Source of the DNA: Granulicella sp.
Lineage (GTDB): Bacteria > Acidobacteriota > Terriglobia > Terriglobales > Acidobacteriaceae
NCBI GenBank assembly: GCA_025357875.1
Contig: JANYLK010000211.1
Coordinates: forward strand, 1 to 64,000
Direction: 5' to 3'
Length of the DNA: 64,000 bases
Part shown: positions 1 through 7,745 of the stretch, piece by piece
Numbering within the stretch: position 1 is the first letter of the stretch
Layout: the number at the start of each line of letters is the position of its first letter
Translations under genes and position numbers: made by a program
The notes under the pieces: generated by a model
Seen by the model: the letters and a program-made list of their open reading frames with translations, nothing else
What the model was told of the DNA's origin: nothing
Database searches by the model: none

Positions 1-2136
1 CTGCACCGTCGACGGCGAGATCGACGACGGGCCCGAAGTGGGATTCGTGACGGTGCCGGATGTGGTGTAGATGGTATTGAATGGCGCGGACTGGTCCAGG
101 CGATAGTCCAGCGTGTCGAGCAGCGCGTGGTGCATGCCGAAGCTGGCGCGGACGACGGTCTTGCCGGTCGAGAAAGGATCGTAAGAGATACCCAGTCGCG
201 GCTCGGGGAGGAACTTGGCGCGATTGGTTGTAAGGGCAGCGGAGCCGGTGGTAGGCGTGGTGTTGATCACTCCATTCGTAAATCCATATACAGGTGCGCG
301 GCCATGCGAAGCGTTCCATCCGTCGGTCGATTCCGAGCGGAGCCCAGCGCGAACTTCGAGGTTGGGCAGGACCTTTATGGTGTCTTCGATATAGCAATCG
401 GCGAAGGTGCTGCGCCAGCCGAGTTCGGTGGTCACGGGGACGTAGGCGAAGTTCTTGATCGTTCCCTGAAGGAAGGTGGCAAGCGAGGCAAAGCTGGCCT
501 GGCCGTATTGATTCTGCGCAAGGTTGTCGTTGGATTCCAGCAATTGAAGCCAACCGCCGGCCTCGATCTGCTGCCTGCCACGCGAGTAGTAGATGTGGTC
601 GTCGAAGGTAAACAGATTGCGCGTAATTCCGTTGTTGGAACCAACGTTGGCTCCTGCAGCGGTGATGAGCGAATTTCCGTTGGAGGCGGTAGAGCCAGCG
701 ATGACGATGGCGCCGGTTGGCTTGCCGGGCAGGAATGTGGGTGTGATGGCCTGGATCGCAGCGGGGACCGAGCCGAGGAAGTAAAAGTTGGCGCGCGATA
801 GGCCAATGCGGCCGGTGTTTAGCAGGCGCGGCGAGAAGACGTGTTGCTCCTGCACGCTTGCCACCTGCTCGCGAAGACTCTCATCGACAAGCGAGAACGG
901 GTTCTGCGTGGGCGTGTTGGCGACGGAATCGTCGATCGTGTAGACAGCGAAGAGCAGGTCATTGGGAGTGAGGTTTGCGTCAAAGCGTGCTGTGCCAAAG
1001 TCTTCGCGGATGTGCTGTGTGGGACTTGAGAATGCTTCGGCGAGCCCACCCCCGAGTTCCGGACCGTTCTGCACAGGCCACAGGTTCAGCAGTGGCCGAA
1101 CCGAGGCGACGGCAGCTGCACGCGAGGCGTTATCCGGGACGATAGTTACGTCGGAGATACCCAGATTTTGGCGGTAGCCTTCGTAGTTGGCGAAGAGGAA
1201 GAGCTTGTCTTTCTTGATGGGGCCGCCGACCGCCGCACCAAAGTTGTTACGCTGGAACCCCGGGATACGTGCAGGGTCAAAGTAATTGCGCGCGTCGAAG
1301 TACGAGTTGCGCACGAACTCGTACACGGAGCCATGAAGATTGTTGGTCCCGGAGGCGGTCACGATGGATACTTGCGCGCCCTGGCGCTTGCCGTAGGCGG
1401 CGGAGTAGGTATCCGTGATGACGTTAAATTCCCGGACAGCTTCGACGCCCAGGAGTTGGCCGGATGTTCCCCCCGGCGTAACGTTGATCAGCGATGCGCC
1501 CGTGTACTCGACGCCGTTGAGCAGGTAGAGATTGTCCTGAGGGCGGCGTCCAGAGACAGCGAACATGTTGCCAACCGACGAGTTCGATGTGCCTACCGAG
1601 CCGCTACGCTGTGCAGTGTAGTTGACGGTCGCAGGATTCAGCGTGATGAGCTGATCGTAACTGCGACCGTTCAGCGGAAGTTCTTTGACCTGGCGCGAGT
1701 CGACGAGGCCAGCCGTCTGCTGCGTGGTGAGATTGACCACGGGCGGGTCATCTTTCACGTTGACTGTCTCAGCTACTCCTGCGAGCGGGAGACTGAGGTT
1801 GACGTTCTGCGACTGCGCTATGGAGAGCGAAATTCCGGTGCGAGTCTGGTCACTGAAGCCATCGACTTTGACGGTCACGGTGTAGGTGCCAACGGGGACT
1901 GATGGCGCAGCGTAGCGTCCGTCGGCCCCACTGAGTAGACGACGCTCGTTGCCAGTCTCGTCGTTGTGGACAAGGACGTGAGCGTTGGCGATAACTGCGC
2001 CCGAGGAGTCGGAGATGGTGCCGGAGATAGTGCCGCCGACGACCTGGGCGTAAGCAATGAGGGCAGGGAAAAGCGCGAACAGGCCAACAATGACACTGGC
2101 GAAGGTGGACAAGGGCGTGCGAGTGCGGCGGATCAT
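1..2136 (-). CDS. TonB-dependent receptor, Oar-like, with carboxypeptidase-regulatory N-terminal domain (3' end beyond window)
   Basis: About 712 codons are visible and the frame is open to the left edge, so the C-terminal part of the barrel is missing. The start at 2136 is preceded by AGGAGA. A hydrophobic signal sequence ends near YAQ (about residue 30). It is followed by an Ig-like carboxypeptidase-regulatory fold (GGTISGTISDSSGAVI, then DGRYAAPSVPVGTYTVTV) and a plug domain (ELPLNGRSYDQL, GRRPQDNLYLLNGVEYTG, EAVREFNVITDTYSAAYGK). The rest looks like beta-barrel. This architecture is characteristic of the large Oar/TonB receptor family expanded in Acidobacteriota, usually linked to outer-membrane uptake of oligosaccharides or other large ligands. 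The substrate cannot be told from this sequence. Confidence 0.9.
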   Translation of the reverse strand, partial: MIRRTRTPLSTFASVIVGLFALFPALIAYAQVVGGTISGTISDSSGAVIANAHVLVHNDETGNERRLLSGADGRYAAPSVPVGTYTVTVKVDGFSDQTRTGISLSIAQSQNVNLSLPLAGVAETVNVKDDPPVVNLTTQQTAGLVDSRQVKELPLNGRSYDQLITLNPATVNYTAQRSGSVGTSNSSVGNMFAVSGRRPQDNLYLLNGVEYTGASLINVTPGGTSGQLLGVEAVREFNVITDTYSAAYGKRQGAQVSIVTASGTNNLHGSVYEFVRNSYFDARNYFDPARIPGFQRNNFGAAVGGPIKKDKLFLFANYEGYRQNLGISDVTIVPDNASRAAAVASVRPLLNLWPVQNGPELGGGLAEAFSSPTQHIREDFGTARFDANLTPNDLLFAVYTIDDSVANTPTQNPFSLVDESLREQVASVQEQHVFSPRLLNTGRIGLSRANFYFLGSVPAAIQAITPTFLPGKPTGAIVIAGSTASNGNSLITAAGANVGSNNGITRNLFTFDDHIYYSRGRQQIEAGGWLQLLESNDNLAQNQYGQASFASLATFLQGTIKNFAYVPVTTELGWRSTFADCYIEDTIKVLPNLEVRAGLRSESTDGWNASHGRAPVYGFTNGVINTTPTTGSAALTTNRAKFLPEPRLGISYDPFSTGKTVVRASFGMHHALLDTLDYRLDQSAPFNTIYTTSGTVTNPTSGPSSISPSTVQ

Positions 2137-2266
2137 ACGGTCTCCTGACAGGTGAGCGCGCGCGGATGAGCGGCGAAATGGGACGGTTGGATAAATTTCA
2201 GCGGGTCTGCGTGTTCTCGCTAAGGGCGACAACAACGAGGCGCGGCGAGCATTATGAAAATCGGAG

Positions 2267-3397
2267 TCATCGCGAGACTCCGTGGTTGTAGCTCCAGAAG
2301 ACGAGCCCAAGCGTAATCAACGCGATAAATATCTCGCCGAGCACGCCAACGACCAGCGGCCGCCAACCCTGGCCTACGAGGTCTTTCAAATTCGTGCGTA
2401 GACCCACGCCCGCGAATGCGGGAAGGAACGCCCAGCGCGACAGGTTCGAGATGCTGTCTAGCTGTCCACGGCTAAAGAAGCCAGCGGTTGCGAAGACCGA
2501 GATGGCAAGGAAACCGAGGATGAACTTGGGAAACTTCTGCCAAAGAAAGAGCGCCTTGTTCTCCACAACCGCGGCCTTGCCCTGCGACGCCCAATAAATT
2601 GCATAGCCCAGCACCACAAATCCGATGAAAGACGACCGTGCCGTCTTGGCGAGGATGGCCCATCGGCCCGCGTCCTGTCCGTAGAGTGAGCCGGTAACAA
2701 CCGACTCGGCAGTATTGTCGACTGCCAGCCCGGCCCACATCCCATAAGCCTGCTGGCTCAAATGAAGCAGATGCCCGATCGCCGGGAAGGTGAACAGAGC
2801 AATCGCACCTAGTGTGAGGATGGCGGCGATGGCGGTGGAGGTATCCTCTTCGTCGGGATCAATGGCCCCCTGCGCGGCCATGATTGCAGTGACACCGCAA
2901 ATGGAGGACCCGATGGCAAGCAAACTGGTAAGTTTGGGCGGCAACTTGAAGATGCGTCCCAGCAACGTCATCACCGACAGCGAAAGGATAAGCTCAACCG
3001 CGACCAGCCCCAGCGAGAGTCCGCCAATGTGCAGAACATCCTGAAGCAGAAAACGCGCACCAACCAAAACGATCCCAAGCTTGAGCCATAGTTCATAAGT
3101 GGCGATGCCGGGGCGGAAGATTCGCGCCACGCCTACTGAGTTCGAGACAACGAGGCCGAGGATTATGGCCCATAAAACATACTCGATCTGCGGCAGACGC
3201 AGATGATGCTGGGTACGGAGGATGCTGAACGCGTGTTCTAGCAACTTGCCGAGCAGTCCAATTCCGAAGAGGAGTGCGATGCCAGGAAGTGTGCCGATCA
3301 AGCTCGCCGGTTCCAGGGGACCGGTGGCGTCCCCGGGCGAAGTAGTGCTTGGCGGGGTGTCGGTGGCGGCAGGCATCGGGATGGTTTGGGTGGACAT
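2267..3397 (-). CDS. yeiH: YeiH/UPF0324 family membrane transporter (putative sulfate/sulfite exporter)
   Basis: A 376-residue polytopic inner-membrane protein with about ten hydrophobic helices. Family-typical stretches include FRPGIATYELWLKLGIVLVGARF, GSSICGVTAIMAAQGAI and AVDNTAESVVTGSLYG, and the length is normal. Members of this family (E. coli YeiH, COG2855) are annotated as putative sulfate exporters, and work in enterobacteria ties yeiH to sulfite stress; the substrate is not proven. It lies 48 bp downstream of a 47-residue membrane peptide and behind a cysteine-rich leader plus terminator, so expression is probably set by attenuation (see the leader entry). The ribosome site at this start is weak, which suggests translational coupling to the small upstream gene. 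Confidence 0.85.
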   Translation of the reverse strand: MSTQTIPMPAATDTPPSTTSPGDATGPLEPASLIGTLPGIALLFGIGLLGKLLEHAFSILRTQHHLRLPQIEYVLWAIILGLVVSNSVGVARIFRPGIATYELWLKLGIVLVGARFLLQDVLHIGGLSLGLVAVELILSLSVMTLLGRIFKLPPKLTSLLAIGSSICGVTAIMAAQGAIDPDEEDTSTAIAAILTLGAIALFTFPAIGHLLHLSQQAYGMWAGLAVDNTAESVVTGSLYGQDAGRWAILAKTARSSFIGFVVLGYAIYWASQGKAAVVENKALFLWQKFPKFILGFLAISVFATAGFFSRGQLDSISNLSRWAFLPAFAGVGLRTNLKDLVGQGWRPLVVGVLGEIFIALITLGLVFWSYNHGVSR

Positions 3398-3445
3398 AAG
3401 TCAGCGATGACCGGGTTTAGGAAGCCGGCGCTCTGGAAGCCTCGT

Positions 3446-3589
3446 TTAAAAACTGATCTGGTGAATGACGCCAAAACGTATGAGCGCGGCGAGCGTAAGG
3501 CCGAGCGCGATCGCGACCAGGTCCACATTGATGGGAAGCCTGAGACCGGAGTGCGACTGTGTCGTGCGATTGCTGTTCGTGGTTGCCAT
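3446..3589 (-). CDS. 47-residue single-pass membrane peptide upstream of yeiH
   Basis: Short gene with a strong ribosome site (AAGGAG, 5 nt before ATG at 3589) and a TAA at 3446. It encodes 47 residues: a polar N-terminus rich in Thr/Ser/Asn/His, then one membrane helix (about residues 22-42, NVDLVAIALGLTLAALIRFG) and a short tail ending HQISF. It sits between the attenuator hairpin and yeiH on the same strand with 48 bp to yeiH, so it is probably co-transcribed. I do not recognise a family. A small subunit or stabiliser of the YeiH transporter is a reasonable guess from position and size, but only that. Confidence 0.65.
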   Translation of the reverse strand: MATTNSNRTTQSHSGLRLPINVDLVAIALGLTLAALIRFGVIHQISF

Positions 3590-3644
3590 AAAGCTCCTTG
3601 GTGAGTGCCTTGCTTGATTTGTTTTCGGCTGGGAACGTGAAAAA

Positions 3645-3678
3645 GCCCACGTATAGCGCTTAGCGCTGATACGTGGGC
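3645..3678 (-). terminator. Intrinsic terminator / attenuator hairpin before the yeiH operon
   Basis: The arms 3645-3659 and 3663-3678 are complementary over 15 pairs with one bulged base (3668) and a 3-nt loop. In the minus-strand transcript the stem is followed immediately by five U residues (3644-3640). It lies after the Cys-rich leader peptide and before the first structural gene, which is where an attenuator belongs. The 5' arm (3672-3663) can instead pair with leader nucleotides 3738-3729 over 10 contiguous pairs, including two G-U pairs, giving a mutually exclusive antiterminator. Confidence 0.75.
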
Positions 3679-3715
3679 TCCAAATATTCTAAGGCTTATG
3701 TGCTTCTAAATTCGC

Positions 3716-3808
3716 CTAGGAGGAGGATGCACCAGCGCAGCAGCGGCTCTTGCCCATACAACAGAGGCAACAGCTACACATACACGCGGTGATGCACCTC
3801 AAACTCAT
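3716..3808 (-). CDS. Cysteine-rich leader peptide (30 aa) of a ribosome-mediated attenuator
   Basis: Thirty codons from ATG 3808 to TAG 3716. Nine of the 30 residues are cysteine, clustered as CMCSCCLCC (residues 9-17) and CC (23-24). A sigma-70 promoter (3816-3844) places transcription start within about one base of the ATG and no Shine-Dalgarno is present, so the message is probably leaderless. About 38 nt after the stop comes an intrinsic terminator, then the membrane peptide and yeiH. Mycobacterial sulfur operons are known to use leaderless Cys-rich leader peptides for cysteine-responsive attenuation; the layout here is the same. Inference: scarce Cys-tRNA stalls ribosomes at the Cys cluster and lets the yeiH operon be transcribed. 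Confidence 0.7.
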   Translation of the reverse strand: MSLRCITACMCSCCLCCMGKSRCCAGASSS

Positions 3809-3815
3809 AAACCAG

Positions 3816-3844
3816 AAGCTACCTGTTTCTGCGAGGCACGTCAA
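3816..3844 (-). promoter_or_regulatory. Sigma-70 promoter of the Cys leader / yeiH operon
   Basis: On the minus strand TTGACG (3844-3839), a 17-nt spacer, then TAGCTT (3821-3816). Seven nucleotides separate the -10 box from the ATG of the Cys-rich leader, predicting transcription start at or next to the A of that codon. Confidence 0.6.
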
Positions 3845-3867
3845 GCCGGCGGCAGGTTTATTTTGAC

Positions 3868-3981
3868 CTTAAAGAGGAAACCCACGCAGCGCGGTGGGGG
3901 CTGTTGCGTGGGTATTCCGGTAAAGCAACGAAGTGGGTGGACTTCGCTGTGACTAACTCAACCCGAAGGGAGTCTTGCCAC
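3868..3981 (-). ncRNA. Candidate structured small RNA with its own promoter and terminator
   Basis: Between pckG and the Cys leader. A promoter at 3988-4016 would start a transcript near 3981. The transcript can fold a GGGAGT/ACTCCC hairpin overlapping a CC-UUCG-GG tetraloop helix with ACUC/GAGU arms, a CGAAGU/ACUUCG hairpin, and a final 9-bp stem (3905-3913 with 3880-3888) followed by a weak U-rich run. A GUUGC/GCAAC pairing (3925-3929 with 3903-3907) competes with the last stem, which resembles a terminator/antiterminator pair. No reading frame is convincing and I could not match it to a known riboswitch. The final stem could alternatively be just the pckG terminator. Confidence 0.4.
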
Positions 3982-3987
3982 TCCCAT

Positions 3988-4016
3988 AGAGTAGAGCGGA
4001 ATGGGCATTGCGTCAA
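3988..4016 (-). promoter_or_regulatory. Sigma-70 promoter upstream of the candidate small RNA
   Basis: Minus strand TTGACG (4016-4011), 17-nt spacer, TACTCT (3993-3988). It lies in the pckG 3' region and points toward the structured element and the yeiH operon. Confidence 0.5.
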
Positions 4017-4084
4017 GGGAAATTGCTGTAAATATGAGGCGGCGAATCCAGTTTGGGACGTTGCCAATCTCTCTGTATCCCGCG

Positions 4085-5938
4085 CTAGAGACGGCAGATA
4101 AGTAGTTCACGCTCGTAAATCATCTCTGCAGGCAGATGGTCGTGGAGCGCGATAAAAAGTTCTTCATGATCCATCACTTCGCGCTTCCAGGCGGCAGTAT
4201 CGACCCGCTGAAGTTGCTCGAAAGTCGCACGCAATTCGGCTTTAGGAATGTCGAGGCCGGTCCACTCAATGTCCTCGAAATAAGGCGTCCAGCCAATCGG
4301 AGTTTCCTTAGTTCGGACGCGGCCGTGGATGCGGTCAACGATCCATTTCAGCACGCGCATATTCTCCGAATAGCCAGGCCATAGGAAGCGGCCATTCTCG
4401 TCTTTGCGAAACCAGTTGACGTGGAAAATGCGCGGCGTAACCGAGAGCGAGCGCTGCATCTTGATCCAATGGCGGAAGTAGTCGCCCATGTGATACCCGC
4501 AGAACGGAAGCATCGCCATGGGGTCGCGGCGAACTTTGCCGGCGGGCGCACCGGAGGCCGCCGTAGTCTCCGAGCCCATGGTCGCGCCGGTATAGATGCC
4601 GGAGGACCAGTTGAATGCCTGGTAGATGAGCGGGATTGTGGTGGGACGTCGCCCCCCGAAAAGGAATGCGGAGATGGGGACGCCATGGGGTTTCTCCCAG
4701 TCGCGGTCGATCGAGGGGCATTGGGCAGCAGGAGCGGTGAATCGGCCGTTGGGGTGAGCGGCGGGGGTCTTGCTTGCCGGCGTCCAATGCTTGCCGCGCC
4801 AGTCGATAAGTTGCGCTGGCGGCGTATCGGTCATGCCTTCCCACCAGATGCCGCCGTCGGGCTTGCCGTCCGTTCCTACCGTGAGAGCTACGTTGGTAAA
4901 GATGCTGTTGCGACTCAGCGTAATCATCGCGTTGGGATTGGTGCGCTTGCTGGTGCCGGGAGCGACACCAAAGAAGCCAGCTTCCGGATTGATCGCCTGC
5001 AGCTGGCCGTGGGCATCCGGCTTGATCCATGCAATATCGTCACCCACAGTCGTCACCTTCCACCCTTCAAAGCCGGCTGGCGGGATAAGCATCGCGAAGT
5101 TGGTCTTTCCGCAAGCCGATGGGAAAGCCGCAGCGATGTAAGTCTTCTCCGTATTTCCAGCAGCATTCGGCGGAGATTCCACGCCGAGGATAAGCATGTG
5201 TTCCGCCATCCATCCCTCGTCTCGAGCGATGTTCGAGGCGATGCGCAGGGCAAAACACTTCTTGCCCAGCAGAGCGTTCCCACCGTAACCAGAACCGTAG
5301 GACCATATCTCGCGCGTCTCCGGAAAGTGGACGATGTACTTCTCGTCGTTGCACGGCCAGGGAACATCCTTTTGTCCCGGCGCCAGCGGAGCACCGACAG
5401 AGTGCATGCAGGGAACAACGCGCTTCTTATCCTTGTCAATCTCGGCGAACACCTGCTTACCGATGCGAGCCATAATGCGCGTGTTGACCACAGCGTAGGC
5501 CGAGTCGGTCAGTTGTACGCCGATCTGCGACATCGGAGATCCGATCGGGCCCATAGAAAATGGCATCACGTACATGGTCCGTCCGCGCATGCAGCCGCGA
5601 AATATCTGCTTCAGCTTGCGATGCATCTCGTGCGGCTCGACCCAGTTGTTGGTTGGGCCGGCGTTGTCGCGCGAAAGGGAACAGATGAAAGTGCGATCTT
5701 CCACGCGGGCCACGTCGTTCGGCGCAGACCGCGCGTAGAAGCAGCCAGGCCACTTCTTGTCATCGAGCGGAAAGAAAGTGCCGGCCGCTACCAGTTGATC
5801 GCAGAGACGCTCGTACTCGGCCTGAGATCCATCGATCCAGTGGATAGCCGAGGGCTGCGTCAGGTCGGCCATCTTTTCCACCCAGCGGATCAGGTGCTTG
5901 TTCGTAGTGGGCGGAGTCGCGGCGCGCTTGGTCGTCAT
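4085..5938 (-). CDS. pckG: Phosphoenolpyruvate carboxykinase (GTP)
   Basis: GTP-type PEPCK converting oxaloacetate and GTP to phosphoenolpyruvate, the first committed step of gluconeogenesis in the cytoplasm. From the ATG at 5938 it is 617 residues, normal for the family. A TTG nine codons upstream (5965) is a possible alternative start. Diagnostic stretches are the P-loop region [15 protein letters not shown], the metal/nucleotide region [20 protein letters not shown], and the oxaloacetate-side [20 protein letters not shown]. No neighbour suggests an operon; the downstream stem at 3880-3913 may terminate it. Confidence 0.97.
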   Translation of the reverse strand: MTTKRAATPPTTNKHLIRWVEKMADLTQPSAIHWIDGSQAEYERLCDQLVAAGTFFPLDDKKWPGCFYARSAPNDVARVEDRTFICSLSRDNAGPTNNWVEPHEMHRKLKQIFRGCMRGRTMYVMPFSMGPIGSPMSQIGVQLTDSAYAVVNTRIMARIGKQVFAEIDKDKKRVVPCMHSVGAPLAPGQKDVPWPCNDEKYIVHFPETREIWSYGSGYGGNALLGKKCFALRIASNIARDEGWMAEHMLILGVESPPNAAGNTEKTYIAAAFPSACGKTNFAMLIPPAGFEGWKVTTVGDDIAWIKPDAHGQLQAINPEAGFFGVAPGTSKRTNPNAMITLSRNSIFTNVALTVGTDGKPDGGIWWEGMTDTPPAQLIDWRGKHWTPASKTPAAHPNGRFTAPAAQCPSIDRDWEKPHGVPISAFLFGGRRPTTIPLIYQAFNWSSGIYTGATMGSETTAASGAPAGKVRRDPMAMLPFCGYHMGDYFRHWIKMQRSLSVTPRIFHVNWFRKDENGRFLWPGYSENMRVLKWIVDRIHGRVRTKETPIGWTPYFEDIEWTGLDIPKAELRATFEQLQRVDTAAWKREVMDHEELFIALHDHLPAEMIYERELLICRL

Positions 5939-6108
5939 GGGATCCAGTGAATCCTCAAAGTTCAAGTCTTCGCCCTGGTGGATACACTGTCAACCCGTTT
6001 GCCTCTAAACATGCAAACACCGTTCAATCGGTGCGATTACCGGTGACGACGATAGAGTTGGCACCGAGCAGTTCACACGGCTGCCAGGCGTAAACTTTTG
6101 CAAAGGCT

Positions 6109-7641
6109 ATGACGATGATGGATGTCTGCGACAGATTTTCCCTAGCGGCTTACTTCATGGCAGGCGTGATGACTGCGAGTGCTATCGCGCAAGGCGATCC
6201 TGCGAAGGCCTTCGACACAGAGACTGCCGCGGTTCGGAGACCTGGAACCACCCTCCGCATCGATCTGATTGGCGATTCCACGCAAACCGATAACGCCGGA
6301 TATGGGCGCGGATTCTGTGCGAATCTCCCCTCCACCGTCGATTGCCTCAACATGGCCAAGGGCGGCGCCAGCACCAAGACGTATCGCGAACAGGGTTTAT
6401 GGCAGCGCGCACTTGAGACTAAGCCCGACTACATGGTCATCCAGTTCGGACACAACGATGCCGAGAAGGTAGATGGTGTCGCGGAGATGGATCGCCAGGT
6501 ATCGATGGCAGTCTACGAAGCCAACCTCCGGCAGTACGTCACGGAATCGCGCGCAGCAGGAATCAAGCCGGTGCTGTGCACTCCGTTGACGCGCAGATAC
6601 TTCGAGGCGGATGGCAAAGTGCATTCGGACCTGCTCGGCCATGCGGTGACGATGATGAGGGTCGCCAAAGAGATGAACGTCCCGCTGATCGATCTTCAGG
6701 CGGAGAGCATTGCCTATCTCAACAAGATTGGCGAGGACGGAGGCAACAAACTCGCGATCACTAAGAAAGATGATGCCGGTAAGACCGTCTACGACAAGAC
6801 TCACCTCGACTGGGCGGGTAGCTACATCTTCGGACGCATGGTGGCCGTCGACCTGGGTAAGGTAGAACCCGCCCTGAAGAAGTACGTCCGCGCGCAGGCC
6901 GCAAAACTCCCGCCAGATGGGGTGAAGGCGATGAAAATTATCAATGGCGCTTCGGTCAAGATCGTACTGATAGGCGACTCGACCGTAGCGACTGGTGGTG
7001 GTTGGGGCCCGGGCTTCTGCGCGGTGATGACGCCGAACGTCGCTTGCATCGACGACGCGCTGAACGGCCGCAGCTCGAAGAGCTTTATCAACGAAGGCGC
7101 GTGGAAGAAAGCCCTGGCAGAAAAGGGCGACTACTACCTCATCCAGTTTGGGCATAACGACCAGAAGACGGACGCGACCCGACATACGGACGCCGAAGGA
7201 AGCTTCAAGGACTATTTGCAGCGATACATCTCCGACGTGCAGGCAATGAGTGGGGTGCCCGTTTTGGTGACATCGCTCTCACGCAGAACGATGAAGGATG
7301 GCAAGATCGTCGAAGACTTGAAGGAGTATGCGACGGCAACCAAAGAACTCGGGGCAAAGAACGGTCTTGCGGTCGTCGATCTGAATGCGATCTTGACCGC
7401 AATGCTGAATCGCATGACGCAGGAACAAGCCGACCAATTTAACGCTGTCGGGCAGGCGAACGAAAGGGAAGTGGCAGGTAAGTCGGGCACCGACCGGACC
7501 CACCTGAACCCATACGGACAGAAGGTCTTCGGCCGAATCGTCGCCGAGCAGCTTGTAAGGACGCAGGTTGAACTTGGCCCTGACCTGATCGGAGCACCGA
7601 TGCAGATATCATCTCCTGCACCAACGCCAGGCCCCCGATAA
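6109..7641 (+). CDS. Secreted tandem SGNH/GDSL esterase (rhamnogalacturonan acetylesterase-like, two domains)
   Basis: 510 residues with an N-terminal signal sequence (ends near SAIAQ, about residue 28), then two SGNH hydrolase domains of about 230 residues each. Domain 1 has GDST (55-58), GGAST, FGHND and DKTHLDWAG. Domain 2 has GDST (from residue 289), NGRSS, FGHND and DRTHLNPYG. All four conserved blocks, including the catalytic Ser and the D-x-x-H pair, appear intact in both. The spacing and the NxAxGGxSxxxY-like block II fit rhamnogalacturonan acetylesterases, which remove acetyl groups from pectin. Family members are normally single-domain, so this looks like an internal gene duplication. 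Function in pectin breakdown is inferred. Confidence 0.85.
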   Translation: MTMMDVCDRFSLAAYFMAGVMTASAIAQGDPAKAFDTETAAVRRPGTTLRIDLIGDSTQTDNAGYGRGFCANLPSTVDCLNMAKGGASTKTYREQGLWQRALETKPDYMVIQFGHNDAEKVDGVAEMDRQVSMAVYEANLRQYVTESRAAGIKPVLCTPLTRRYFEADGKVHSDLLGHAVTMMRVAKEMNVPLIDLQAESIAYLNKIGEDGGNKLAITKKDDAGKTVYDKTHLDWAGSYIFGRMVAVDLGKVEPALKKYVRAQAAKLPPDGVKAMKIINGASVKIVLIGDSTVATGGGWGPGFCAVMTPNVACIDDALNGRSSKSFINEGAWKKALAEKGDYYLIQFGHNDQKTDATRHTDAEGSFKDYLQRYISDVQAMSGVPVLVTSLSRRTMKDGKIVEDLKEYATATKELGAKNGLAVVDLNAILTAMLNRMTQEQADQFNAVGQANEREVAGKSGTDRTHLNPYGQKVFGRIVAEQLVRTQVELGPDLIGAPMQISSPAPTPGPR

Positions 7642-7745
7642 TCTGATGGGCCCTCGCGGTTTGACCCTCCTTCGGCGGATGCTACATTCACGCATACATT
7701 AGCCAATCCTTGACGAATCCAAAGCTTGAACAACACCGCGGAAAA

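Noticed and set aside
3600-4016. SAM or other known sulfur riboswitch upstream of yeiH
   Set aside because: I could not find SAM-I type conserved blocks; the Cys-rich ORF plus terminator explains the leader better.
4421-5950. Long (about 500 codon) open frame on the + strand opposite pckG
   Set aside because: It mirrors the codon pattern of pckG, shows no family similarity and would overlap an essential, fully conserved gene.
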